Shown here: in pieces, positions 51,686 to 60,429 of the stretch
Position numbering within the stretch: position 1 is the stretch's first letter
Layout of the letters: the number at the start of each line of letters is the position of its first letter
NCBI RefSeq assembly: GCF_026262505.1
Contig: NC_067207.1
Span: forward strand, 7,200,252-7,264,251
Direction: 5' to 3'
Length of the DNA: 64,000 nucleotides
Source of the DNA: Trichomonas vaginalis G3
Taxonomy: Eukaryota; Parabasalia; Trichomonadida; Trichomonadidae
Translations under genes and position numbers: made by a program
Notes under the pieces: generated by a model
Seen by the model: only the letters and a program-made list of their open reading frames with translations
Told to the model about the DNA's origin: nothing
The model's database searches: none

Positions 51686-52624
51686 TTATAAACGTTTTAC
51701 ATGGTAAACGTTATGAATTCGTGAGATTCTAAACAGTTTTGTAGCTTCTATTTCTTCGCTGAGGATATCAAAAATTTTAACAATGCCGAAGGTTTCTTTA
51801 TACTTCTTCTTGACGTCAGATAATAGGAAATCGTCAGCAGTTGGATAGTTTTTGTTCAGAAATGCTAACATGTCCATTTTATTTTCTGCTGGTTTTTCTG
51901 CTTCTTTCTTTAAGTCTGCATAGTCGTTTCTCATACGTTCTATCTCTTTGACGGAGTAGTTATATTTCCTCATTGCTGCTTTACATTTCGAACACTGAGG
52001 ATTCATTTTTGCGTTATATTCTGAAACCTTACCTGCTAAAACAACTAAGACGTCAATGGTTTTCTTTAAATCTGAAGCAGTTGGTTTTATCTGTTCATGC
52101 CATACCTTACCTCTTCTGTCTTTATCTCTTATCTGCCATACACATTTTGCAGCTAATGAAACAAAGTTATCGTATGTCTTAAACTCCACCGATTTATATA
52201 TGTCAGAGATGTTCTTATATACCATGTCGCAATCTTTGTCCATAACTTTATGGTTGCAATGATATCCTAGAAACTCATAATTTACCTTTCGTATGAACTT
52301 CTTTATTTCTACTGAGTCAGTTGGTTTCACTTCTATTTCATCGAATTCAGGAATAGTCGGTTTCTGTTGTTGGATTTCAGGCAATTTGGGTAAATGGTCA
52401 ATAATGTCCTGCATGTCATAAAGATATTCTTCATTTTCTTCATCCTGTGCGGTACAGTCTAAATTACTTGTTAAAAGTTCTTGCTTTATTCTTTGTATTT
52501 CTGTTCCAAAACTATATGAAGAAGGAATGAAGTTTTTCATCTCTACTAACATAGATGTTGGATTCATGACTAATGAATTTGGTGAAGTTGTTTGAATTGT
52601 TGTTGTGCCGATTGTTGAAATCAT
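51686..52624 (-). CDS. Conserved Maverick protein with Cys motif, Mav2 copy, 312 aa
   Basis: Very close relative of 25803-26768 over the full length, including CNHKVMDKDC and CSKC. The start MISTIGTTTIQ at 52624 follows the leader TTGTATAAAAGAT, as in Mav1. It is by far the most similar gene pair between the two elements, although the surrounding operator half-sites differ. Open throughout. Function unknown. Confidence 0.65.
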   Translation of the reverse strand: MISTIGTTTIQTTSPNSLVMNPTSMLVEMKNFIPSSYSFGTEIQRIKQELLTSNLDCTAQDEENEEYLYDMQDIIDHLPKLPEIQQQKPTIPEFDEIEVKPTDSVEIKKFIRKVNYEFLGYHCNHKVMDKDCDMVYKNISDIYKSVEFKTYDNFVSLAAKCVWQIRDKDRRGKVWHEQIKPTASDLKKTIDVLVVLAGKVSEYNAKMNPQCSKCKAAMRKYNYSVKEIERMRNDYADLKKEAEKPAENKMDMLAFLNKNYPTADDFLLSDVKKKYKETFGIVKIFDILSEEIEATKLFRISRIHNVYHVKRL

Positions 52625-52705
52625 ATCTTTTATACAAAATAAAAAAAAATAAATAAAAATAAAGTTAGTTTTATTTTTTATTTCGGGAAAATTCATGAAA
52701 ATTCA

Positions 52706-52778
52706 TGAGGGTAGAAATCGGGTTAGATATCGGGTTAGAAATGAGGGTAGATATCGGGTTAGATCTAACCTTCTACCA
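52706..52778. promoter_or_regulatory. GGTTAGA-type operator array, site C (Mav2)
   Basis: Five half-sites in a row (GGGTAGA, GGGTTAGA, GGGTTAGA, GGGTAGA, GGGTTAGA) at 12-13 bp spacing, ending in palindrome GGTTAGATCTAACC at 52757-52770. It lies upstream of 51686-52624 and at the 3' end of the next gene. Confidence 0.7.
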
Positions 52779-53127
52779 TAAACATTATTTTTTGGTCCGG
52801 GAACAACTTTCTCTCAATTGGAGCTGTAGCATACTCTTTGCGTAAGCGGTTCAGACCTTCTTCGAAGTCTTGGTCTCTCTTCGATTGAGATTGGAATTGG
52901 AATTGCTGGGGTGGAGCTTGCTGGAACAACCAAGGGTTGGGGAAGTAAGGCATAGGCTGAGGAGGGTAGTTCGGGAAACCTTGTGGTGGGTAGTAACCTT
53001 GAGGTGGAAATTGGTAGTAATTCGGAGGTACTTGCTGGAACTGAGGTTGCTGAGGAGACTGTTGTGGTTCTGCAGCTTTCGGTTCTTCTGGCTTTGGAAG
53101 GCATTCAGGAAGAGGAACGTCAGTCAT
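52765..53127 (-). CDS. Pro/Gln/Tyr-rich small protein, 120 aa
   Basis: Starts MTDVPLPECLPKPEEP, then a repeat-like Pro/Gln/Tyr/Phe region (YYPPQGFPNYPPQPMPYFPN) and a charged C-terminal helix. Low-complexity, probably disordered. Its stop overlaps operator site C. Not recognised. Confidence 0.45.
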   Translation of the reverse strand: MTDVPLPECLPKPEEPKAAEPQQSPQQPQFQQVPPNYYQFPPQGYYPPQGFPNYPPQPMPYFPNPWLFQQAPPQQFQFQSQSKRDQDFEEGLNRLRKEYATAPIERKLFPDQKIMFMVEG

Positions 53128-53136
53128 CCGTTTGTG

Positions 53137-53210
53137 TCCTGTCGGAAGGAAGAACTTTTTCTGTCGGAAGGAAGAACTTTTTCTGTCGGAAGGAAAAACA
53201 TTTTCTGAAG
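53137..53210. repeat. Short tandem repeat, about 24-bp unit, three copies
   Basis: CTGTCGGAAGGAAGAACTTT repeated three times with small changes, lying in the divergent promoter region between 53127 and the gene on the right. Similar GTCGGGAAAA motifs continue to 53340. Confidence 0.75.
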
Positions 53211-53241
53211 TTCGACCAAAAAGTTCTCAATTTTCGAAAAT

Positions 53242-53658
53242 TTGAATGGTTTACGGACGGACAACTGGAAGAGTTCTTCCTGTTGTCGGGAAAAATTTTT
53301 CCCTTTGTCGGGAAAATATTTCCCTGTCGGATGGAAGAACTTGGAATGCAAGAAAGACTTCCTCAGGCAGAATGTAAAAGGCAAACTTGTTAACGGTTGG
53401 ATAACGGGAAGGGCTGCCTTGAATCTCGAGATTTCGACTGGAATTCCAATTGAGGTACCAGAAGGCACTCCTTTCGACGACATAAAGCAAGCAAAGAAAG
53501 AAGCTCTTCTCAAGTTCTTTGCAAAGCGCCCATGGATACAACTTCCAAACAGAGAGAGTCCAATTCCACGAATTATACAAATTCTCAAGGGTCTCCTTCA
53601 CTTCTCTGGTCAACCATTCTTTATAACTACAGAAGGCGACATTCAGCCAGTTCAGTAA
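53242..53658 (+). CDS. Hypothetical protein, up to 138 aa
   Basis: Only the last 100 residues look like a real protein (GWITGRAALNLEISTGIPIE..., ending TTEGDIQPVQ). The beginning overlaps the repeat-rich region, so the start is uncertain. Not recognised. Confidence 0.4.
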   Translation: MNGLRTDNWKSSSCCREKFFPLSGKYFPVGWKNLECKKDFLRQNVKGKLVNGWITGRAALNLEISTGIPIEVPEGTPFDDIKQAKKEALLKFFAKRPWIQLPNRESPIPRIIQILKGLLHFSGQPFFITTEGDIQPVQ

Positions 53659-53771
53659 ACATCTTATTTTAACTCACTTTTTTATGTTTTTTGTGAAAGT
53701 GTCAAAAATAAATTGTTTTCATGAGTTTTCTACGATGTTAGAAAAAATGTTATTTTCTAATATCTTCACAT

Positions 53772-54628
53772 TCAATACTTTTTCAGCACTTTTCCGTAGT
53801 TATATATGAAAGACAATTCGAGATAAAAGTCATAGTACAATGGAATAATATGTTGCACACCATTTGTTGTGAACCAAACTTGAAAGTCAGAGAAACTGTT
53901 ACTAGGTGGTTCGTAGAATTTAGAAGCAAAGTCATAAAGGTCCTTACCAATACATAGAAAACTATTGTTGCTTGAACTGAAACTTGCATGACACATAACA
54001 TTTTGAGGGTCAAACACGTTTCTATAAACCATCAAATCTGCTGGTGGAAGTATAAATTTAAATGGACCATCTGGTGGTAATGGTTCGTTCTGGTTTAGTA
54101 ACCGAAGAAATTGTGCCAAGAACGTTGTCTACTTCCAAAAATAAAAACTCTGTATCTCTTGGAGGGTTAATTTCAATCTTTTGAAATGAAACGGTGGAGT
54201 TCATCTTGTCATATTCTAGTTTCAGATAGTATGTTCCATTTAGTAAAGAGTCGTATTTTTCTTGAAATTCCCAATAATATTTGTTCATTTGAGTTTGAAA
54301 GTCATCTAGAGTTTTCTCAAGACTTTCGTCTGAACGAACTGTAAAGATTCTCATTTCGTCAAATTTGTCTATTAGACCATCAGGACCTTCATACTGCCCA
54401 TGAAATATACTGCGAACATAAATGCGTTAGTTCTATTTGAAAACAAAACTCTTCTAAATCCTATTGCCTTTGCATCTGAAGGACTTTGAAGCCAACGAAT
54501 TGGATAGTCAAACCTGTATGCTCGGGATGAATTTCTTCATCTGAAATAGTCCTACCAGCATTTGTAAAGATATAGTCTAACGGTTTTGTATCTGCTACTT
54601 TTGTTCTTTGTTTTTCAACCTGAAGCAT
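53772..54628 (-). pseudogene. Conserved Maverick protein with W-x(5-8)-AK motif, Mav2 copy, broken
   Basis: The start MLQVEKQRTKVADTK lies at 54628. A block with W, AK, IG and an Arg/Asn strand near codon 55 corresponds to the blocks in 16768-17649 and 33894-34749. The C-terminal part is beta-rich (FSDFQVWFTTNGVQHIIPLY). About three breaks. Confidence 0.45.
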
Positions 54629-54657
54629 TTAATATATGTAAAAATATATTGTTTAAA

Positions 54658-55236
54658 ATGGTATGCCATATAGCTTCTTGAATTTGTTAAAAAGTATTTG
54701 AACGTATTTTCCATCTGTATCTCTAGTGTTTACATAAGCATAGCCCGCCTTAGTAAAATATACTTGTAATTTCCTATAGTTTACACCGGTATAAAAGTAG
54801 AAAGAGTCTTGTTCTTCGCTATATAGTAAAACTCAAACGTATGCTTGCCATAGTCTGTAATTTCAATTGTTTCATCTTCTAGTTCGTCGACAAATTCGAA
54901 TACAATATCTCCAAATTTGCCTTTGTTCTTATTGTTTTCAGAACGAGTGACCCAACGTAAGTTTTCAAGTCTATTGTCGTTTCTTATATGGTTTATATGG
55001 TCTACAAAAGGTAAATTGTTAGGATTCAGTATAAAATGAGTTGCAATGACAACATGTTTAAGATAGTGTTTTCCACCCATCTTCATAATAGCATATCCGT
55101 CATTTCGCTCCCATTCGCTTAAAACTCTTTTTGTCTTTTTGTTTCTGACTTCAAATGACTCACAACAGTGAATTTCATATTTCTCATCTAACAAACAAGT
55201 TTCCCAATGGTCTTCTCCAACAAACTCAGCGTACAT
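54658..55236 (-). CDS. HNH (homing-type) endonuclease
   Basis: The start MYAEFVGEDHWETCLLDE lies at 55236. A NUMOD4-like N-terminal segment (EIHCCESFEVRNKKTKRVLS) is followed by an HNH core: KHVVIATHFILNPNNLPFVD, then DHINHIRNDNRLENLRWVT. This is the HNH_3 layout of mobile endonucleases in phages and large viruses. Such enzymes cut DNA lacking the gene and promote its spread. It lies directly after PolB on the same strand. About one break near the 3' end. Confidence 0.75.
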
Positions 55237-55283
55237 TTCAAATAAAATAAAAAATGTCACTTTTTTAAAATAAATTTTTTATT

Positions 55284-57374
55284 TCATGCAATGTTTTATT
55301 TCTGTGCCGTCTTCAAGTATGCCCCAGTACTTACGCTTGGAGAGGACATGAACTTCGGAAAATACCTTATCTAGCTTAAAACAGCCCATCTTTTCACCGA
55401 CCATTCCCATTTCAATGAGTTTGTTGTATCCTTCTTCGTTCGTCATGAGTGCGTCAATGTTCTCATAGTAAACCTTGACTTTGGATTTGACTTCCGAGAA
55501 GAACTCATTGTAGTTGTCAAGTACTGCCTTTGCGAACTGAGGGTAAGACCAATGTTCGACAATAGGTTTTAATGTGGTTACTAAGCCACTTTGACCTTAA
55601 GTGAATTCGTACTTCAAAACAAAAGGAGAAAACCTTTCAACAAAGTTGTCGACCTTCTCATAATGTTTACTCTTCATCTCTTGAGGTTTCTTAATGGAAT
55701 ATCCCCATGTCGAATTCATAAGCAATTTGAGTGTCATTGCAAGTTTGGGGTTTGAAGCTTTCCTAATATCATACAGTTGTTGTATGACTTTTCCAACTGT
55801 ATATTCCTTCCCGGGAACTCACCATCTTCGTTTGGAATTCCAGTCGAATATATTGGACAAACCTCATGTATGCAGCGTTAAGGTCGACATAGTATATCTT
55901 TTCATCTGAGTCGAACTTGTCGCAACCAATTGGTCCAGTTTGTGGAAATTCAAGTGAGTCTCTTATCTTCTGAGAAACTTCTCCTGTTATCTCATAAACA
56001 TCGTCGAAGCAACCTGTTTCATATAAAACCTTCTGACCTAACTCAGATGCTCTCCAATACAATTTGACGTCAATTGGATGTCTCAATGGAAGTTTGTTTA
56101 TAGCATCTTGAAGTTCTTGCAACCTCATTGGAAGTTCTTCTGGTTCAGGTTGGTATCCGAACATACCAACCCCTTGTGGAACTGTGTACTTCTTTTGTAC
56201 TAGAACTTTGTCTGGAACAACTTTTGGTCTTGCTAACAATGAAAAGTTTGTTTCGTCTTTTGGTACAAAAGTTTCTGTCAGCTTGTCATCTGGGATTGGT
56301 TCCAACAAACCTTTCTCGAAAAGAATGTTTACAGCTCTGACAACGTTGCACTTACTTTTACCAAAGAATGGGTTTGTAAGACTTTCGTTCAACATGAAGT
56401 GGTTGTGGACAATTACAATCTTCAACCATGGTAAGTCTTTGTCAACAACATAGTCGTCATGTGAAGAACCTTTAGCTGTAGGTATGTTGACTCGGATATT
56501 GACATTTGCCAACGGTGCAATTTTTGCCAATTGACCTCTGAGAATGTACCTTGTCTTCACACATGACTCAAGATACTTCATCTTCTCATCTGTAACAAGA
56601 CCAGAGTTCCTGAGACATGTAAGAATGCAAGGTTCGTTGACAATTGTTTCAATTGAATTGTAAATTCCATACCTTGTCAAGCCAATGTCAGACTTATTTA
56701 TGAAGGGGAAGTATCCAGCATGTTGTCTGACTGCTTGAGGGTTAGGTTGGTACCATTCGAACTTGACACTTGCAATTCCTTCAATTGCATTCAAAATGTC
56801 TGAGTCGGAGTCAACCATTTGTTCTCTCTTTGTAGTCTTGAAAGCGTCAAGAAGTTTTGCGGCTGTTTGTTCATTGCCATGTGCATAGTAAATGTGACCA
56901 TCCAAATCTGTTATGGTCAATCTGAGATTGTGTCCTTTCTTATTTCCGTCTTGAATTGCAGCAAGTACTCCCATGAAGCCTTCTTTGTTCTTTCCTTCGT
57001 CAAAGTTTACTGTAAAGGTTCGACCAGATGTAATTTGACTTCTAACTTCACGATACTTTTCATATGCATATCTTGTTCTTTCCATGGGAGCATGTGCGTC
57101 TTCACCTTTTCCTTTTTCCTTCTCAAAGGATGCAATTGTTCGTCATGTTTCCAGTAGAATCTGGCAAAGCCGTTGTGTCCTTCAACTTGAGGTTCACTAA
57201 CATCGAAAGGCATGTCCATAAGACGTTCTTCTTCTAACCTCTCTAGTCTGTTTGAATAATTGGCACGTGGGTCTTCCTTTCTTATATTTAAACTTCTTCG
57301 AAACTCTCCAACCATATCTTTGCAACTCTGCTTTTATTCTAGCAGACTTTCTGTCCATTCTATATGGGGGCATT
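55284..57374 (-). pseudogene. Protein-primed DNA polymerase B of Mav2, broken and divergent
   Basis: The largest open piece covers the exonuclease and palm regions, with motif A-like KIYYVDLNAAYMRF. Pieces further 3' show motif B-like LMNSTWGYSIKKP and motif C-like VYYENIDALM in the right order. The span (about 700 codons) is much shorter than the Mav1 polymerase and there is little similarity beyond motifs. It therefore belongs to a different PolB lineage. About three or four breaks. Confidence 0.65.
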
Positions 57375-57403
57375 TTTATAAAAATAAAAAAATATTTTTT
57401 TCT

Positions 57404-57988
57404 TTACTTTACATAACCGCCTGCTGCTATCAGTCTTTGACGCCAACCCATACCAGCTAATGAAGGTTGACTTGGTTTAGTTTGGAAACTAAACTTTGGT
57501 TTTGGTTTATCTTCAGTTTTTGGTTTTTCTTCTTCTATCGGTTTTTCGTCACTTTTCGGTTCCTCTGACTTTACTTCACTTGCAGGAACAGTTGTGTCGT
57601 CAACATCTTCATAAATATCATATGCCATTTGTTTTTGTTTTCCTTTCAACTTTTTGTGTTTGTTGTAAAGTTTAGAATATTTCGACTCTAAGTCAATGAG
57701 ATGTTCTATAATGAACTGTTGGTCAGTGAAGTAAACTTTTCCATCTGTTGTCTCGAAAGCTCCTTCAGACTTCAATATTTTATTTGTGAGAGTCTGTTTC
57801 TTTTTTGAGATACTAGCCGTTCCATTTCTATGAAAAGTGACTTTATAGTTAGGGTTTGTATTTCCAGACCCGGCACTTTCTATTATTGAATTTTTCTCTT
57901 CATCTGTAAGTTCTTTGACAGGTTTTGACAATGGTTCTGAACTTTTTGTTTGTGGTGTCAAATCTACCGTTTCAACTTCTTCGGTCAT
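57404..57988 (-). CDS. Hypothetical Lys-rich protein, 194 aa
   Basis: Contains YKVTFHRNGTASISKKKQT, a motif recalling those in 35080-35511 and 37633-37868, then a helical segment and a Pro/Glu/Lys-rich tail. The C-terminal end (LAGMGWRQRLIAAGGYVK) looks conserved. Open throughout. Probably DNA-binding or structural; not recognised. Confidence 0.5.
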   Translation of the reverse strand: MTEEVETVDLTPQTKSSEPLSKPVKELTDEEKNSIIESAGSGNTNPNYKVTFHRNGTASISKKKQTLTNKILKSEGAFETTDGKVYFTDQQFIIEHLIDLESKYSKLYNKHKKLKGKQKQMAYDIYEDVDDTTVPASEVKSEEPKSDEKPIEEEKPKTEDKPKPKFSFQTKPSQPSLAGMGWRQRLIAAGGYVK

Positions 57989-58010
57989 TTCATCTCAGTA
58001 AAAAAATTTA

Positions 58011-58151
58011 ATTTGGTTTGTTTTCAACTGGTTGTTTAGGTTTTTTAAGTCGATCTAAAACTTCCTGAAGTATAGGAAGAACTTTACAAACACGTAGTGT
58101 AAAAGGTGGTCTTCCATGACTTATTCTGTTTAAAGCTGCATTGTTCATTTC
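58011..58151 (-). CDS. Very small hypothetical protein, 46 aa
   Basis: Short frame MNNAALNRISHGRPPFTLRV... preceded by the ATCTCAATAAAAA leader also seen before 57988 (CTCAGTAAAAAA). The shared leader is the main support. Confidence 0.35.
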
Positions 58152-58159
58152 ATCTCAAT

Positions 58160-58369
58160 AAAAAACTTTACATTCTCCACGTTTGAGGCGGTTGAGGTTG
58201 GTTATTGTTTACCCACTGTTGTGCATGGTTATATCCTCTGTTAAAGAATCTTTCACCTTGGTCCATATAGTGTCCTGCTTGGTTATAGTAGTCATTTGCT
58301 TTGTTATAATAGTTTCCTGCTTGTCTTCCTACATTGTCCATCCATCCTTGAACTTTTCCTCTTGTTTCA
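58160..58369 (-). CDS. Fragment of an Asn/Tyr/Gln-rich protein, C-terminal part
   Basis: The minus strand is open and reads QGWMDNVGRQAGNYYNKAND and a similar second module, ending PPQTWRM. Upstream it runs into a minisatellite and no start can be named. Not recognised. Confidence 0.35.
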
Positions 58370-58560
58370 GGATAATCTGAGGAGTAGTCTGAGGATAATC
58401 TGAAGACTAGTCTGAGGATAATCTGAGGAGTAGTCTGAGGACTAGTATGAGGATAATCTGAGGATAATCTGAGGACTCGTCTGAGGATAATCTGAGGAGT
58501 AGTCTGAGGATAGACTGAGGATAACCTGAGGAGGATTAATCTAAGGAGGATTAATCAAAG
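58370..58560. repeat. Minisatellite, 11-12 bp unit
   Basis: About 15 units of GGATAATCTGA and GGA(G/C)TAGTCTGA alternate irregularly. The unit is not a multiple of three throughout, so it is not a coding repeat. It marks the approximate end of Mav2. Confidence 0.85.
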
Positions 58561-59125
58561 GAGAAATACTCTAAGGTAGAGCAGTTGGATCACTACTCAA
58601 CCACAATTTACTTTTAACCATTTTTTGAATTCTTATTCAAAATAAAAACGCATTTTTATATAATTCTCTTATTTATTTTAATTTGATAATATTTATTGAT
58701 TATATTTCAGATCACTCAATTAAAAAAAGCCGTCTTTCTTTCAAAATTTCTGAATTATTATCCTTTCAATTTTAATGAATAAAATCATATTTATTCTTCT
58801 TTAAAACACTTCATTTCTTTAATTGTAGTGTTGCTTACTGCAACACTTAAACCAATTGTGGATTCCATTGAATGGCCTTCAATGGAATTCACAATTAGTT
58901 TAAAATTAGTTGATGCATATCCTATGTATGGTCCTAATATGGTCTGGCCAACCATATTCTAGTTGGAAATACATAGGATAGTATCACTAATCAATACAAT
59001 ACATAACAAAGTTAAATGCGAAAACAAAATCAAATTACAAAATCGTTCAAAACGAAGAATGAATACAAAAACACCTATGCACTGAGACTGGCCACCTCAG
59101 TGCATTTCGAATAAACATACAAGTA
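58561..59125. other. Non-coding DNA with several hairpins
   Basis: No gene. Inverted repeats lie at about 58828-58848 (GTGTTGC/GCAACAC), 58850-58905 (arm CCAATTGTGGATTCCATTG), 58918-58986 (arm ATCCTATGTAT, with inner hairpin) and 59078-59103 (TGCACTGAG/CTCAGTGCA). They resemble the hairpin strings in the MULE and MITE but are not periodic. Confidence 0.65.
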
Positions 59126-60429
59126 TAGGGTGTCCAAAGGTGCGTTTAGCACAGCGCTCTATATGAGACTATTAAAGGAGATATATGCTGATTATAAATA
59201 TATAATAAAAAATATGAATATATGTATATGATGAGTATGTTGTATTTTGGCGCCATGCCGGGATATAAAATGAATTTTGAGACAAGAGGCGGTTTCGCGG
59301 GAAATTTTGGCGGGATTTTTTTCATTTTTTTAATGAATCATAAAGAAAACATCCTCGCTCTTGCAAAAAAATGCAAAGACTGTAAAAAAATCTACGAGAC
59401 ATTGGTAAAATGCTTCGGTATGGATGCTCCTAGCTATTCCACTGTAACGTATCATGTTAGGATGTATCACTTCATGAACAAAAAGGCTCCCATCATAAAA
59501 ATTGACAAAAAATCACCGGATCAAAGAAAAATCAAAGCAATTCTTCAAGCGCTAGATGAAGACCCAAGAGCATCACTCAGAAGGATAGAGGAGATGACAA
59601 AGATACCACGTACACACAGTCAGTTATTATCTGCACAATTATTTGAACTACAAACTAGCGTATACACGTTGGGTTCCGCACAACCTTAATTCAGTTCAAA
59701 AAAAATCTAGAGTCCAATCTTCGAAAGAGCTCCTCTCTATATTGGGTGCGTATCAATCCAAGAAGTTTCGCTTTTTAGTAACAGGGGACGAGTCTTGGTT
59801 TCAATATGCAACAGAAGCCAAAATCATGTGGATCCCGAAGGATGAAAATCCCAAACATTCCCGAAGAAAAAAATTGACACACCAATGATGATGTTGTCGG
59901 TTTTTTGGGGCGTGAATGGCATCATCACAATTGATATTCTTCAAAAACCTAATACGATGAATGCTCAGTATCTAATTGACAATGTTCTTACTCAAATTAT
60001 CAATTCTGATGAGTTTGAGAAATCCAAACAACAAAAACAAAAGTTTGCAATTCATTTTGATAATTCAAGAGTTCACAAAAGTCATAAGGTAATGAATTAC
60101 TTGGTGGAAAACAATGTCAAAGTTGTTCCAAACCCAATTTATTCACCTGATATTGCACCCTCTGACTTTTATTTATTCGGCACGCTAAAAAAGAGAACTG
60201 AAGGACGCGAATTCGCGAGTCCAGATGATCTTGAAAATTTTGTAAGAGAGCAATTTGAGCAATTTTCGCATGATGATTTAAAGCGTGTCTTTCAAGCCTG
60301 GATCGATCGCTGCGAACGCGTGATTGAATCCAATGGTGATTATATTTAAATAAACTTTATATATATGTAACTTGTTTATTTCTATTCGCAGTATTCAGGT
60401 TTGTGCTAAACACACCTTTGGACACCCTA
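59126..60429 (+). mobile_element. mariner element (Tvmar-like)
   Basis: About 1.3 kb, with terminal repeats TAGGGTGTCCAAAGGTGCG on the left and the matching inverted end at 60410-60429. A TA duplication flanks it (59124-59125 and 60430-60431). It contains a mariner transposase broken by two frame changes. Trichomonas vaginalis is known to carry mariner elements of this type in many copies. Confidence 0.85.
59222..60349 (+). pseudogene. mariner transposase, two frameshifts
   Basis: The catalytic triad of the DD34D type is visible: TGDESWFQ, HFDNSRVHKS and SPDIAPSDFYLFG. The N-terminal helix-turn-helix region and the linker RWVPHNL (usual mariner WVPHEL) are present. The frame shifts once near 59640-59660, just before RWVPHNL, and returns near 59875-59885. 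The likely native start is MNHKENILALAKK at about 59333, since the residues upstream of it look unlike mariner. Not functional as it stands. Confidence 0.85.

Larger units (their letters stand above)
38561..58560. mobile_element. Maverick/Polinton-like element 2 (Mav2), about 20 kb, decayed
   Basis: A second, divergent virus-like element abutting Mav1. It shares with Mav1 the capsid, penton-like, ATPase and PolB genes and several small families, but has its own SF3 helicase and HNH endonuclease. No integrase and no clear terminal repeats were recognised, so both limits are approximate. It carries a foldback cluster inserted at 39501-41412. It is broken, with perhaps fifteen or more breaks, and looks older than Mav1. 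Confidence 0.75.

Noticed and set aside
53242-53393. Zinc-finger or Cys-rich protein start upstream of the 53242-53658 frame
   Set aside because: The Cys-containing peptides come from the 24-bp repeat region in several frames.
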